A stretch of 64,000 nt of DNA. Source: CAYMPH01 sp964529415 (GTDB lineage Bacteria > Spirochaetota > UBA4802 > UBA5550). The position numbers and the translations under genes are program-made. Within the stretch, counting starts at the first letter, position 1. Each line of letters opens with the position of its first letter. The stretch lies in the NCBI GenBank assembly GCA_964529415.1, contig CAZGWD010000007.1, positions 1-64,000 on the forward strand, read 5' to 3'. The notes beneath the pieces are model-generated. The model was not told the origin of the DNA, made no database searches, and saw only the letters and a program-made list of their open reading frames with translations. Below are positions 18,037 to 26,453 of this stretch, piece after piece.

Positions 18037-18528
18037 ATGCAGAAAATTATTTCAAATTTATGGTTTGATAACCAGGCTGAAGAAGCAGCAGAATTTTATA
18101 CATCTGTTTTCAAAAATTCCAGAATCGGTAAAATCATGCGATATGGAAAAGAAGGATTTGAAATTCATGGAAAACCTGAAGGATCTGTATTGACAGTGGA
18201 ATTTGAAATTGAAGGACAAAAATTCGTGGCTTTGAATGGAGGTCCTGTATTTAAATTCAATGAGGCAGTATCATTTATTGTTGATTGCGATTCGCAGGAA
18301 GAGGTTGACTACTACTGGGAGAAACTTGCAGCCGGAGGAGACCCGAATGCGCAAATTTGCGGCTGGCTAAAGGATAAATATGGTGTATCGTGGCAGATTG
18401 TACCTATGGCTTTAGACAAATTGTTAAACGATCCTGACACGGTTAAATCTCAAAGAACCATGAAGGCATTCTTATCTATGAAAAAAATAGATATTAAAAT
18501 GCTGTATGATGCATTTAACGGAATATAG
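18037..18528 (+). CDS. PhnB-like VOC (glyoxalase/DMT) superfamily protein
   Basis: 163 residues. The pattern LWFDNQAEEAAEFYTSVF at the N-terminus, GQKFVALNGGPVFKFNEAVSF in the middle and GWLKDKYGVSWQIVP near the end is that of PhnB/3-demethylubiquinone-9 methyltransferase-like VOC proteins. These are usually small dimeric proteins with no proven substrate. AGGAGAG lies directly upstream of the ATG. Very likely real; precise function unknown. Confidence 0.85.
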   Translation: MQKIISNLWFDNQAEEAAEFYTSVFKNSRIGKIMRYGKEGFEIHGKPEGSVLTVEFEIEGQKFVALNGGPVFKFNEAVSFIVDCDSQEEVDYYWEKLAAGGDPNAQICGWLKDKYGVSWQIVPMALDKLLNDPDTVKSQRTMKAFLSMKKIDIKMLYDAFNGI

Positions 18529-18662
18529 ACCGGATGTTCTATTGATTTAAGAATTTTTTAATTTGGAGATTTTGATTAAATCCTGTTATTTGGATAATGC
18601 TTTGCAGAATTAAAAATAATAAATAGTCGAGGGAATATTTTTTAAATGAAATTCGGCAGCAG

Positions 18663-19604
18663 TTATAGAAAACCGAATCTCCAGAGCGCTGTTCCTTTAA
18701 GCTTATGCTTAAGTGCTATATCTTCAAGCATCTTTATAGTAACTTTATCCGAAATAAATGCACTATGTTTTATTCCATTTTTTACATAATTAATTTTAAC
18801 GCAGCCGGAATTATCTCGTGAGGTTTTCCCTGATCTTTTCAGGTTATCTAGTGCTGCAGCTGCTACAGGAAAAGGTTTGCCATTATCAGGCCAGGAATAA
18901 CCATAACCAGGTATACCGAGATAAACCTGTTCCGGTTTGAAATATTTCAAAATATGAATTATATTTTTTTCCGCCCAGGAAATATCTGTAACCGGAACCG
19001 GAGTTTTTGAGTCTTTTTTGTAATCATAGCACATTAAAACAATTTCATCAATATATTTGGCGATATTATCAGGCTTATGAAATCCCGCAAGGTGCGAAGG
19101 AAAATCAATCTGAGGGAAAATCGCCATGGTAATTTTTATATTTTTATTAATAGATTTAATTTCTTTAAGTAAATCTGCAAGGCCATTTGTATATTCAGCC
19201 GGAATATATTCAAAATCAAGATGAATATTTTTAAATGAATTAAGTGATGCAAAATCCGAAATGCTCTTCGCAGCTTTATTGATATTGTTTTTACCTGATA
19301 AAATTTTTTTACCTTCGGAACTGTTTTTGAAAACTATCAGAGGATAAAAATTTTCCAGAGATAGTCCCATTTTCAACAAAGAATTTAAATGAAGATCAGC
19401 TTTTTTATCCGTATACAGTCCATTTAGAGACAGTTCCCAGCCTGTAAGACAGATTTTATCATAAAGACTCAGCGCATTTTTTAAACGGGTTTTATCGAGA
19501 TTTGAATAATGGACTGCATATGCCCATTTATAAAATTTTTCTTCAGTATAGATGCCAAGAGGCAATGTCAGAAGAATTAAAACTATAATAAATTTTTTAA
19601 TCAT
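18663..19604 (-). CDS. Secreted glycoside hydrolase family 18-like protein
   Basis: 313 residues with a signal peptide (about 1-20). The GH18 catalytic strand is NIHLDFEYIP with Asp130 and Glu132 as the catalytic DxE pair; EIVLMCYDYK, LGIPGYGYSW and the terminal GTALWRFGFL are further family strands. The layout resembles the spore-germination/YdhD branch more than true chitinases. Likely role: hydrolysis of a beta-1,4-linked amino-sugar polymer such as peptidoglycan in the periplasm or outside the cell. It lies nine bases downstream of the Mo-enzyme gene, so the two are probably co-transcribed, an odd pairing. Confidence 0.85.
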   Translation of the reverse strand: MIKKFIIVLILLTLPLGIYTEEKFYKWAYAVHYSNLDKTRLKNALSLYDKICLTGWELSLNGLYTDKKADLHLNSLLKMGLSLENFYPLIVFKNSSEGKKILSGKNNINKAAKSISDFASLNSFKNIHLDFEYIPAEYTNGLADLLKEIKSINKNIKITMAIFPQIDFPSHLAGFHKPDNIAKYIDEIVLMCYDYKKDSKTPVPVTDISWAEKNIIHILKYFKPEQVYLGIPGYGYSWPDNGKPFPVAAAALDNLKRSGKTSRDNSGCVKINYVKNGIKHSAFISDKVTIKMLEDIALKHKLKGTALWRFGFL

Positions 19605-19613
19605 GATTGATTT

Positions 19614-21848
19614 TTATTTCTGAAGAATCTTTTCTTTTAATAATAAATTTTCCTTTAATCCGGTCCATGTATGCTCCTGGTTCCCTTCTGCTTTTCTGAT
19701 ATCAACATAAATTCCTGTTAAATGAGACATGCCTGAAACAGGATCAATGTTTTTTGCTCCGTCAGCAGCGAGAATATTTACATTAACTCCTTTAGTTCCG
19801 GAGGCCACACTTAACCCCTGAGCATGCTGATGTCCCCAACCGTGAGGAAGAGCTGCAGCACCAGGTATGAGTGTATCCATTAATTTTACCGGAAGCCTTA
19901 GTGCTGCTGTTTCAGTAGAAATATCAGCAAGATCAAATTCAGATATTCCGAGCCTTTCAGCATCTATGGGATTCAAATACAGATAGTTGGTGTAGTTTTC
20001 CATTTTCGCAAATTCTTCAATATTATGCGTCCATGAATTATGAGTTGTAATTGATCTTTTTGTAATAAGTTTAATCTTTCCGGAGTTTGCAATTTCCCTG
20101 TTGAAATCTTTTTCAAGTTTTATTGAAGTTGATATAAATAAAGGCGGTGCAAGCTGGACCCTGCCGTTATCTGTATAGACTCTTTTGCCGAGAAAACTTC
20201 CGGGAACATGCCCTTTGAGCAGTTTGCCGTGAATATTTTTAAGCATTATTCTGAAAGTTCCGTTTCCTGAAAAGAAAAGAATGAGTGAAAGAATTCTACG
20301 GCCGTTAAGTGCAAATATTTTATTCGATTTCTTATTAATAGGGAAACCGTTTTCAAAAAGTTTTTGAACAATACCTGAATTAAAAATTTTTAATCCTGAT
20401 GCTTTGGCGAGATTAGTATAAATTACAGGTTCTTCAAGCTGTTCAGGTTCTGCTTCAATAACCGTTTCTGTAGCCTGCATATAAGGATTGAGCTGAAGGC
20501 CGAGCATCAGAGGAAATATAAACGGCAGGTCAGGCCTTTCAAATGGTGTGGTTGCAGGCAGAACATAATGAGCGAGCGATGCAGTTTCATTAAGGAAAAT
20601 ATCTGTTACTACAAGAAGTTCCAGCTCTTTGAAAGCTTCTTTCAAATGTGCAGAATTGGGCATTGTAATCAGAGGATTTCCGCCTGAACTGAAAAAAGCT
20701 TTTATCTGACCCTTGCCTGGAGTAAGTATTTCATCAGCTAAAATTCCGCCCGGAAAACAGTCGCTTACAGAATTAAATCCGCCTATTCTTGATTTATCCT
20801 TTCTTAAAAGAGTTCCGCTTCTTTTTCCGAATTTTGGGAAATCAAAAACACCTTTGCTGACCAGGGTGCCGCCTTTTCTGTCTAAATTTCCTGATACAGC
20901 ATTTATAGCCTCCTGTATCCAGAATGCAAGAGCACCGTTCGTTCCCATATTTACCCCGGTTGAGCAGTAAAGAGCGGAAGCTCCGGCGCTGATATAATCG
21001 CTCACAAGTGATTTTAATACTTCCGGTTTTATTCCTGTTGCTTTTTCTGTTTTTTCAGGCGTCCAGGTCTCGACAAATTCAGCAAGCCTTTCAAATCCAT
21101 CCATATATTTATGAACTTTATAAATATCAACACCGTTTTGTTTTATCAGCTCATTGAGGAAAGACATGTAGAAAAAAACATCCGTATCAGGTCTTATGAA
21201 AATATGTTCACCAACGGATTGGGCTGATTCTGTTTTTCTCGGATCAATGAATACAACCTTTCCTCCTCGAGCTGTAACCTTTTTAAGCTGCTTCAATGGA
21301 TGCGGAAGCTGCAGAAAACTGAATTTGGACATGGCAGGATTTGCACCCACAATAATAAGGGTTTTGATATTTTCGATATCAGGAAAAGGCTGCGTGAATG
21401 GAAACCCGTAAATTCTCTGGGAGCCGGTAAATTTGCTTGCGCAGTCCTGAGTGTGCGGCCCGTACATGCTTTTTGAACCAACGCCTGTCATGAACCCCTG
21501 AGCGAAAATAGGATGCAGAACTCCGAAGCCAGCAGCGGTTCCTATATACATTGCTATTGAATCAGGATCAATTTCATTTAATTTTTTTACCTTGGATCCG
21601 ATTTCAGAAAGGGCCTGTTCCCAGCTGATTCTTTCAAAACCTGTTTCAGTACTTTTAAGCGGATATTTTAATCTGTCAGGCGAATTATAAATCAGGTGCT
21701 GTTTCATCCCTTTAATGCAGATATGGCCTTTTGTCGCGATATTTTCTTTGTCAGGCTCAACTTTAATGACTTTATTGTCTTCAACAGTAATCTTAAGTCC
21801 GCAAAGCTGTTCGCAGATTCTGCAGAATGTAAATTTGGTTTCTTCCAT
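19614..21848 (-). CDS. Molybdopterin (bis-MGD) oxidoreductase, catalytic subunit
   Basis: 744 residues from the ATG at 21848; a GTG four codons upstream is an alternative. The N-terminal 4Fe-4S motif is TFCRICEQLCGL followed 26 residues later by GHICIKG. The MGD-binding regions include IIVGANPAMSK, FIDPRKTESAQ and the C-terminal HGWGHQHAQGLSVASG and NVNILAADGAKNIDPVSG. At the metal-ligand region the sequence is HTQDCASKFTG, so a Cys is a candidate ligand. No signal peptide or Tat motif, so it is cytoplasmic. No electron-transfer or membrane subunit is adjacent, so it may act alone. The substrate cannot be inferred. Confidence 0.88.
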   Translation of the reverse strand: MEETKFTFCRICEQLCGLKITVEDNKVIKVEPDKENIATKGHICIKGMKQHLIYNSPDRLKYPLKSTETGFERISWEQALSEIGSKVKKLNEIDPDSIAMYIGTAAGFGVLHPIFAQGFMTGVGSKSMYGPHTQDCASKFTGSQRIYGFPFTQPFPDIENIKTLIIVGANPAMSKFSFLQLPHPLKQLKKVTARGGKVVFIDPRKTESAQSVGEHIFIRPDTDVFFYMSFLNELIKQNGVDIYKVHKYMDGFERLAEFVETWTPEKTEKATGIKPEVLKSLVSDYISAGASALYCSTGVNMGTNGALAFWIQEAINAVSGNLDRKGGTLVSKGVFDFPKFGKRSGTLLRKDKSRIGGFNSVSDCFPGGILADEILTPGKGQIKAFFSSGGNPLITMPNSAHLKEAFKELELLVVTDIFLNETASLAHYVLPATTPFERPDLPFIFPLMLGLQLNPYMQATETVIEAEPEQLEEPVIYTNLAKASGLKIFNSGIVQKLFENGFPINKKSNKIFALNGRRILSLILFFSGNGTFRIMLKNIHGKLLKGHVPGSFLGKRVYTDNGRVQLAPPLFISTSIKLEKDFNREIANSGKIKLITKRSITTHNSWTHNIEEFAKMENYTNYLYLNPIDAERLGISEFDLADISTETAALRLPVKLMDTLIPGAAALPHGWGHQHAQGLSVASGTKGVNVNILAADGAKNIDPVSGMSHLTGIYVDIRKAEGNQEHTWTGLKENLLLKEKILQK

Positions 21849-21874
21849 ATTATTTCTCACTTTGAATTAAATAA

Positions 21875-21985
21875 GTGTAAGAGCAGGGGATAGGGGGATA
21901 TAAGAGATTATGGGGATTTTTATTACTATAAATCTTTTATCCCCATTATCTCGTCTATCTCTTAAATCTCCAATTCTTACTCAAT
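21875..21985. repeat. A/G-rich imperfect palindrome
   Basis: This part of the gap upstream of the Mo-enzyme gene begins GTGTAAGAGCAGGGGATAG. Its core is GAGATTATGGGGAT (21904-21917) inverted at 21939-21952 with a single mismatch, and the flanks also pair loosely (GTGTAAGAG with CAATTCTTAC). A related palindrome with the same GTGTAAGA and TATGGGGAT words in opposite orientation lies at 28625-28712. It encodes no protein. Confidence 0.5.
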
Positions 21986-22102
21986 TTTATAAGTAATTAA
22001 TGTAATAAGACTTGATTTATAAACATCAAAAATTTATTGAAATAAATTAAAGTCAATTATTAAAATTTTTTATCTTTTAATGTATGTCATCATCGCGAAT
22101 AC

Positions 22103-22137
22103 TTTGACTGTGCTCAGCACAAGTGCGGGTATCCAGG
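22103..22137. repeat. Short repeat remnant with perfect TGTGCT-C-AGCACA palindrome
   Basis: The segment CTTTGACTGTGCTCAGCAC and the following AAGTGCGGGTATCCAGG stand out from the AT-rich gap. TGTGCT and AGCACA (22109-22121) form a perfect palindrome. The words are like those of the repeat remnant at 13331-13357. No T-tract follows, so it is not a terminator. Confidence 0.35.
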
Positions 22138-22192
22138 TTTTAGTTAAAATTTAAAATAAATTTTGAAATGATATAAATACCCGGAGGCGTAT

Positions 22193-22837
22193 ATGAAAAT
22201 ATTTTATACTTATTTTTTAATCATTTTAATGACTGTATCTGCATATGCTGAAACATACTGGTATTCTGAAACTTTTGGCGGAAAAGCAAAGCCTGATTTC
22301 ATATGGAAACTTGAAAAAACGTTTTACGGGGAAAATCTTCATTCAACTCGTGCTGACAGGCTGATTACATATTGGATCAATCACGATGGTTCAAACAGAA
22401 TCTGGAAATTTACTCTTCCGCTTGAAAATACGGATATAGTTGCAGAAATTTCCGGATCAACTGTAAGTATAAAAGGAAAATTAAAGGGAGTTCCTATAGA
22501 AAAAACACATAATGTGGAAGGCATGTGGATGCAGTCCATGACATATTCTCTGGGTGTAATGATTAAATCAGGTAAACAAAGCCAGGAGTTTTACACTATC
22601 CGTCCGGACAATCTTGAACTTGTTAAGATGAAAGCTGTAATTTCCGGAATGGAGACTATTTTACTCAATGAAAAGAATGTTGATTCATACAGAGTGAATG
22701 TTTCTCTTACAGGTTTTTTATCAGGAATGTGGTCATCATCCTTCTGGTACAGAAAAAGTGATCTAAAGTTTATACGTTACGATGGAAAGCAGGGCCTCAC
22801 GGAATCAAGCAGATCAGTAATTAATTTCAAAAAATAA
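22193..22837 (+). CDS. Secreted hypothetical protein, beta-rich
   Basis: 214 residues with a signal peptide ending SAYA before ETYWYSETFGGKAKPDF. The mature part is rich in aromatic residues and beta-strand patterns and could have a DUF3108-like or lipocalin-like architecture, with a Trp-rich VEGMWMQSMTYS stretch and a closing FWYRKSDLKFIRYDGKQG. I recognise no defined family. GGAGG precedes the ATG. The yhbY-asd pair follows on the same strand 57 bases later. Confidence 0.65.
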   Translation: MKIFYTYFLIILMTVSAYAETYWYSETFGGKAKPDFIWKLEKTFYGENLHSTRADRLITYWINHDGSNRIWKFTLPLENTDIVAEISGSTVSIKGKLKGVPIEKTHNVEGMWMQSMTYSLGVMIKSGKQSQEFYTIRPDNLELVKMKAVISGMETILLNEKNVDSYRVNVSLTGFLSGMWSSSFWYRKSDLKFIRYDGKQGLTESSRSVINFKK

Positions 22838-22894
22838 TTTTTTTATTGAAAAAAGCTTGATTAAGAAACATCGAAAATAATTTATTACCACACT

Positions 22895-23188
22895 ATGAAA
22901 AAGAAAGAAAGCGGAATTAAAAAATTAAAAGCTCTTGCTCATCATCTTGATCCGGTTGTACAGATCGGGCAGAAAGGGCTTACTGAAAATCTGGTTAAGG
23001 CAGTTGAAAAAGCTCTGGATGACCACGAGTTAATCAAGGTGAAGTTTCTGGAATTCAAGGAAGATAAAAAAGAACTTGCAGGAGAAATTGCACAGGCAAC
23101 AAAAAGCCTTCTTGTTAATATAATCGGTAATGTTGCAGTATTCTATAAAGAAAGCTCAATTGAAGAAAAAAGAAAAATAAAAATATAA
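22895..23188 (+). CDS. yhbY: YhbY/CRM-domain RNA-binding protein
   Basis: 97 residues covering exactly one CRM domain: LKALAHHLDPVVQIGQKGLTE contains the GxxG-type loop (IGQKG), followed by DHELIKVKF and ELAGEIAQATKS and IIGNVAVFYK. Bacterial YhbY proteins bind the pre-50S ribosome. asd follows 15 bases later and is likely co-transcribed. Confidence 0.93.
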   Translation: MKKKESGIKKLKALAHHLDPVVQIGQKGLTENLVKAVEKALDDHELIKVKFLEFKEDKKELAGEIAQATKSLLVNIIGNVAVFYKESSIEEKRKIKI

Positions 23189-23203
23189 TTCCGGAGAAAG
23201 ATT

Positions 23204-24223
23204 ATGAAAAAGTACAATGTTGTAATTCTGGGCGCAACCGGCGCAGTTGGTCTTGAGTTCAGAAAAATTCTCTTGCAGAGAAAATTTCCAATCGATAAAA
23301 TCAAGTTTATAGGCAATACTACAGTTGGAAATATAGAGGAATTTGACGGCCAGAAAATAAAGGTTGCTCCGGTCGAAGACGGCTGTTTTGACGGGTATGA
23401 TATTGCATTGTTTTCTGCGGGCGGTTCAATCAGCGAGAAAGTGGCAAAAAAAGCTGCAGCAGCAGGCTGTGTGGTTATTGACAACAGTTCTGCATGGAGA
23501 ATGGATCCTGAAGTGCCTCTTGTTGTGCCTGAGGTTAATCCATCTGATCTTGATTGGCATAAAGGTATAATCGCGAATCCTAACTGCTCGACAATCCAGA
23601 TGGTAGTAGCGCTTAAACCGATTCATGACGCTGCAAAAATCAAAAGAATAGTAGTCAGCACATACCAGGCTGTTTCAGGTACAGGATTAAAGGCTATTGA
23701 TGAGCTTATGATACAGACTAAGGATATAGTTAATGGAAAGGAAATTTCACAGCGAAAAGTTTATGCTCATCAGATTGCATTTAACGCTCTTCCTCATATT
23801 GATGTTTTTCTTGAAAACGGATATACAAAAGAAGAGATGAAAATGGTTAAGGAAACAAAAAAAATCATGGGCGATGATTCTATTAAATTAACTGCAACAA
23901 CTGTAAGGGTGCCGGTTTTTCATGGCCATTCGGAATCGGTTAATATAGAAACTGAAAAGAAAATAACTCCTGATAAAGTAAGGGAAATTCTTAAAGCATC
24001 AAAAGGGATAACAGTTGTTGATGACCCGTCGAAAAATGAATATCCTCTTGCTATTAATGCAGCCGGCAAGGATGATGTTTATGTAGGGAGAATCCGTGAG
24101 GATGAGTCCATTTCAAATGGAATAAATTTATGGGTTGTTTCTGATAATATCAGAAAAGGGGCGGCCTTAAATGCGATTCAGATAGCCGAGCTGCTCATAG
24201 AAAAACAATTATTGAAGAAATAA
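23204..24223 (+). CDS. asd: Aspartate-semialdehyde dehydrogenase
   Basis: 339 residues, normal length. The NADP site is VILGATGAVGLEF, the active-site Cys lies in ANPNCSTIQMV, and the VVSTYQAVSGTG and RVPVFHGHSE segments (the latter with the conserved substrate-binding His) follow. It makes aspartate 4-semialdehyde for lysine/diaminopimelate, threonine and methionine synthesis. GGAG precedes the ATG, yhbY is just upstream and a rho-independent terminator follows. Confidence 0.95.
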   Translation: MKKYNVVILGATGAVGLEFRKILLQRKFPIDKIKFIGNTTVGNIEEFDGQKIKVAPVEDGCFDGYDIALFSAGGSISEKVAKKAAAAGCVVIDNSSAWRMDPEVPLVVPEVNPSDLDWHKGIIANPNCSTIQMVVALKPIHDAAKIKRIVVSTYQAVSGTGLKAIDELMIQTKDIVNGKEISQRKVYAHQIAFNALPHIDVFLENGYTKEEMKMVKETKKIMGDDSIKLTATTVRVPVFHGHSESVNIETEKKITPDKVREILKASKGITVVDDPSKNEYPLAINAAGKDDVYVGRIREDESISNGINLWVVSDNIRKGAALNAIQIAELLIEKQLLKK

Positions 24224-24243
24224 TTTATAAAAGCATATAAAAT

Positions 24244-24277
24244 AAAAAAACCGCCTCTACAAAGGTGGTTTTTTTTA
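24244..24277 (+). terminator. Rho-independent terminator after asd
   Basis: AAAACCGCCT pairs with AGGTGGTTTT around a small CTACAA-type loop (one G-U pair), followed by a run of T. It closes the yhbY-asd transcript. Confidence 0.8.
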
Positions 24278-24451
24278 TTTTAAAAGTAGAATTCATATTT
24301 ATTGCTGAATATTTATCTGTTAATTCTCGATATTATAAGAAGGGAATCTTAATAATATATGGTTTCTATTAAATTGAATTTAAAATAATTAACAGGAAAA
24401 ATTAAAAATTTTAATTGAAATTTTAAAATGTTTAATAAATTATATAACTAA

Positions 24452-26173
24452 ATGAAAAAATTAGTATTCTATTTTGATCATAATGTAAAGCGGATTTTTA
24501 CCGAGAAAGAAGATGAAAACGGTGAAAAGAAAACAGTTGTATCCTCGCCTTATAATTTTGTGTCAACATCTGAAATTGTCGCAAGAGTTATTGAGATTGA
24601 CAGCGATGAACAGATACCTACGCGTCTTGATCCAGGGTATGATTATTATAATATACTAAATTATATTCAGTTTAAAATAGAAAGCGGAATTTACTTTGAT
24701 GAAGCCAATAAGGCTTATAAAGCATCAGATTTCGGCTTTGTTGTTTTTGATAACGGGAAGTTGAAGCTTCTGCCGCTTTTATCAGTATCAAAGGATAAGA
24801 CAAAGGCATACTATACTGTGCATCCCACTAAATTTAATAAAATACCATCCAGATCAGATATAGAAGAGCCGATGCATTTTTATAAAATTGCAGCAGGTGT
24901 AGGTGAAAAGGTTCTAAAGGAACAGCTTGATAAAATTGACCCTAATGAAAAGAAATTTACAAGAATTATTGCAGCCAAAGGCAAAGAGCCTGTAAATGGA
25001 AATGAAGAATATTATATACCGCTTATTGATACAGAAAAAAAAGTCGGCCAGATCTTATCAGACGGCAGGATAGATTTTAAAGAAGTCGGGTCCATAATTC
25101 AGGTTATGAAGGGCCAGGAAATTTTACAGAGATACAAGGAAGTAAAACCTGTCGGCGGATATGATGTTTACGGAAACAAGCTTGAAGCAACAATTCTGCC
25201 TAATGAGGGATTTGTAAAAGGCGGGAATATTGTTCAATCAGGAAATGACGAAAATATTTTTCTCGCAGGTATTGACGGCTGTCTTGATGTAAATAAAAAG
25301 ACAATTTCAATATTGCCGGTAGTCGTAATAAACGGCAATGTTGATTATGATTCAGGGAATATTGATTTTAACGGATCAGTGCATATAAAAGGTTCTGTTC
25401 TTTCAGGATTTTCAGTAAAAGCTACAGGCAGCGTAACTATTGATAACAATGTTGAAGATGCAACTGTGCAGTCAAATGAGGATATTATTATCAAAAATGG
25501 CGTTCTCGGTAAAGGTGAAAGCCGTGTTATAGCCGGAGGCAGCATAACAGCAAGATACATAACAAGCGCTAAAATTGAAGCAGTAAAATCAATACTTGTT
25601 GATGAATCAATTCTTCATAGTGATGTTTTTTCAAATGACAGGATAGTTTTATCAAAAGCCGGGAAAATTATAGGCGGCAAGATTACTGCATTATATGAAA
25701 TAGTAGCAAATGTTTCCGGATCGCAAAACGGCACAGAGACGCAGCTATTTGTAGGTAGAAACCTTTTTATAGAAAAAGAACTTGATGATATCAGGAAGGA
25801 TATAGCTGAAAAAAGGGAAGCTCTTGGCGAAACCATGAGAAAACTAAAGGTGAATTTCGGCGAGGGAGTTTTTGAAAATCCTAAAGAATTCATAGGCATT
25901 CTTCCGCCGCTGAAGAAAAAGCTTTGCCTTACTCTTTTAAAAGAGCTTGGCGAAGGAAATAAAGAATTAAAAATCCTGGTTGAAAAAGGTAAAGAAGTTC
26001 AGGATAAACTTAAGCTTGATAAAGAGCCTGCAATTATTATAAAGGATAAAGCATTTATAGGAACAATAATTAACGTTAGAAAAAGTGTAAAAAAACTTGA
26101 ATCAACTCTCGACAATGTAAGATTTTTTGAAGATCCCGAACAGAAAATAATCAGATACACCTCCGCAGTCTGA
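24452..26173 (+). CDS. FapA/DUF342 family protein
   Basis: 573 residues. The central and C-terminal parts show the DUF342 repeats: VGGYDVYGNKLEA, GIDGCLDVNKKTISILPVVVINGNV and strands such as GNIDFNGSVHIKGSVLSGFSVKATGSV that would build a right-handed beta-helix, then a coiled-coil (about 440-520). The unique N-terminal 150 residues may be the polar-targeting or ligand-sensing part. In Vibrio, FapA affects flagellar assembly; elsewhere the role is unclear. No flagellar gene is near. The ATG has only a weak ribosome site. Confidence 0.85.
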   Translation: MKKLVFYFDHNVKRIFTEKEDENGEKKTVVSSPYNFVSTSEIVARVIEIDSDEQIPTRLDPGYDYYNILNYIQFKIESGIYFDEANKAYKASDFGFVVFDNGKLKLLPLLSVSKDKTKAYYTVHPTKFNKIPSRSDIEEPMHFYKIAAGVGEKVLKEQLDKIDPNEKKFTRIIAAKGKEPVNGNEEYYIPLIDTEKKVGQILSDGRIDFKEVGSIIQVMKGQEILQRYKEVKPVGGYDVYGNKLEATILPNEGFVKGGNIVQSGNDENIFLAGIDGCLDVNKKTISILPVVVINGNVDYDSGNIDFNGSVHIKGSVLSGFSVKATGSVTIDNNVEDATVQSNEDIIIKNGVLGKGESRVIAGGSITARYITSAKIEAVKSILVDESILHSDVFSNDRIVLSKAGKIIGGKITALYEIVANVSGSQNGTETQLFVGRNLFIEKELDDIRKDIAEKREALGETMRKLKVNFGEGVFENPKEFIGILPPLKKKLCLTLLKELGEGNKELKILVEKGKEVQDKLKLDKEPAIIIKDKAFIGTIINVRKSVKKLESTLDNVRFFEDPEQKIIRYTSAV

Positions 26174-26262
26174 TTAAATAATTACTTCTTAAATTTCAAT
26201 TGACAATATTATATCTGATATTTAGTTGTCTTTGTTCCTATAAAAAAACCAGGAGGATTTTA

Positions 26263-26445
26263 ATGCTTCCAAATATCGGCTTACCAGAATTAATTATAGT
26301 TTTTATGATTGTACTTCTTCTCTTCGGAGCAAATAAAATACCGAAAATTGCCAAGGATATAGGCAGTGGCATCAGGGAATTCAAAAAATCCATTACTGGT
26401 GAAGAAGATAAAGAAGAGAAAAAAGACGGAGTAAAAAAATCATAA
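26263..26445 (+). CDS. tatA: Twin-arginine translocase subunit TatA/E
   Basis: 60 residues from the ATG at 26263, fixed by a strong AGGAGG just upstream; an in-frame ATG 21 codons earlier has no ribosome site and would give an unrelated leader. The single TM helix LPELIIVFMIVLLLFGANKIP with the FGxxKIP hinge, an amphipathic helix KIAKDIGSGIREFKKS and a charged acidic/basic tail are classic TatA. TatB and TatC are not in the window. A degenerate SDR gene follows eight bases later. Confidence 0.92.
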   Translation: MLPNIGLPELIIVFMIVLLLFGANKIPKIAKDIGSGIREFKKSITGEEDKEEKKDGVKKS

Positions 26446-26453
26446 TTTAATCT

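Noticed and set aside
24244..24277. Riboswitch near asd
   Set aside because: The only structure is a terminator downstream of asd; no lysine-riboswitch-like leader precedes yhbY.
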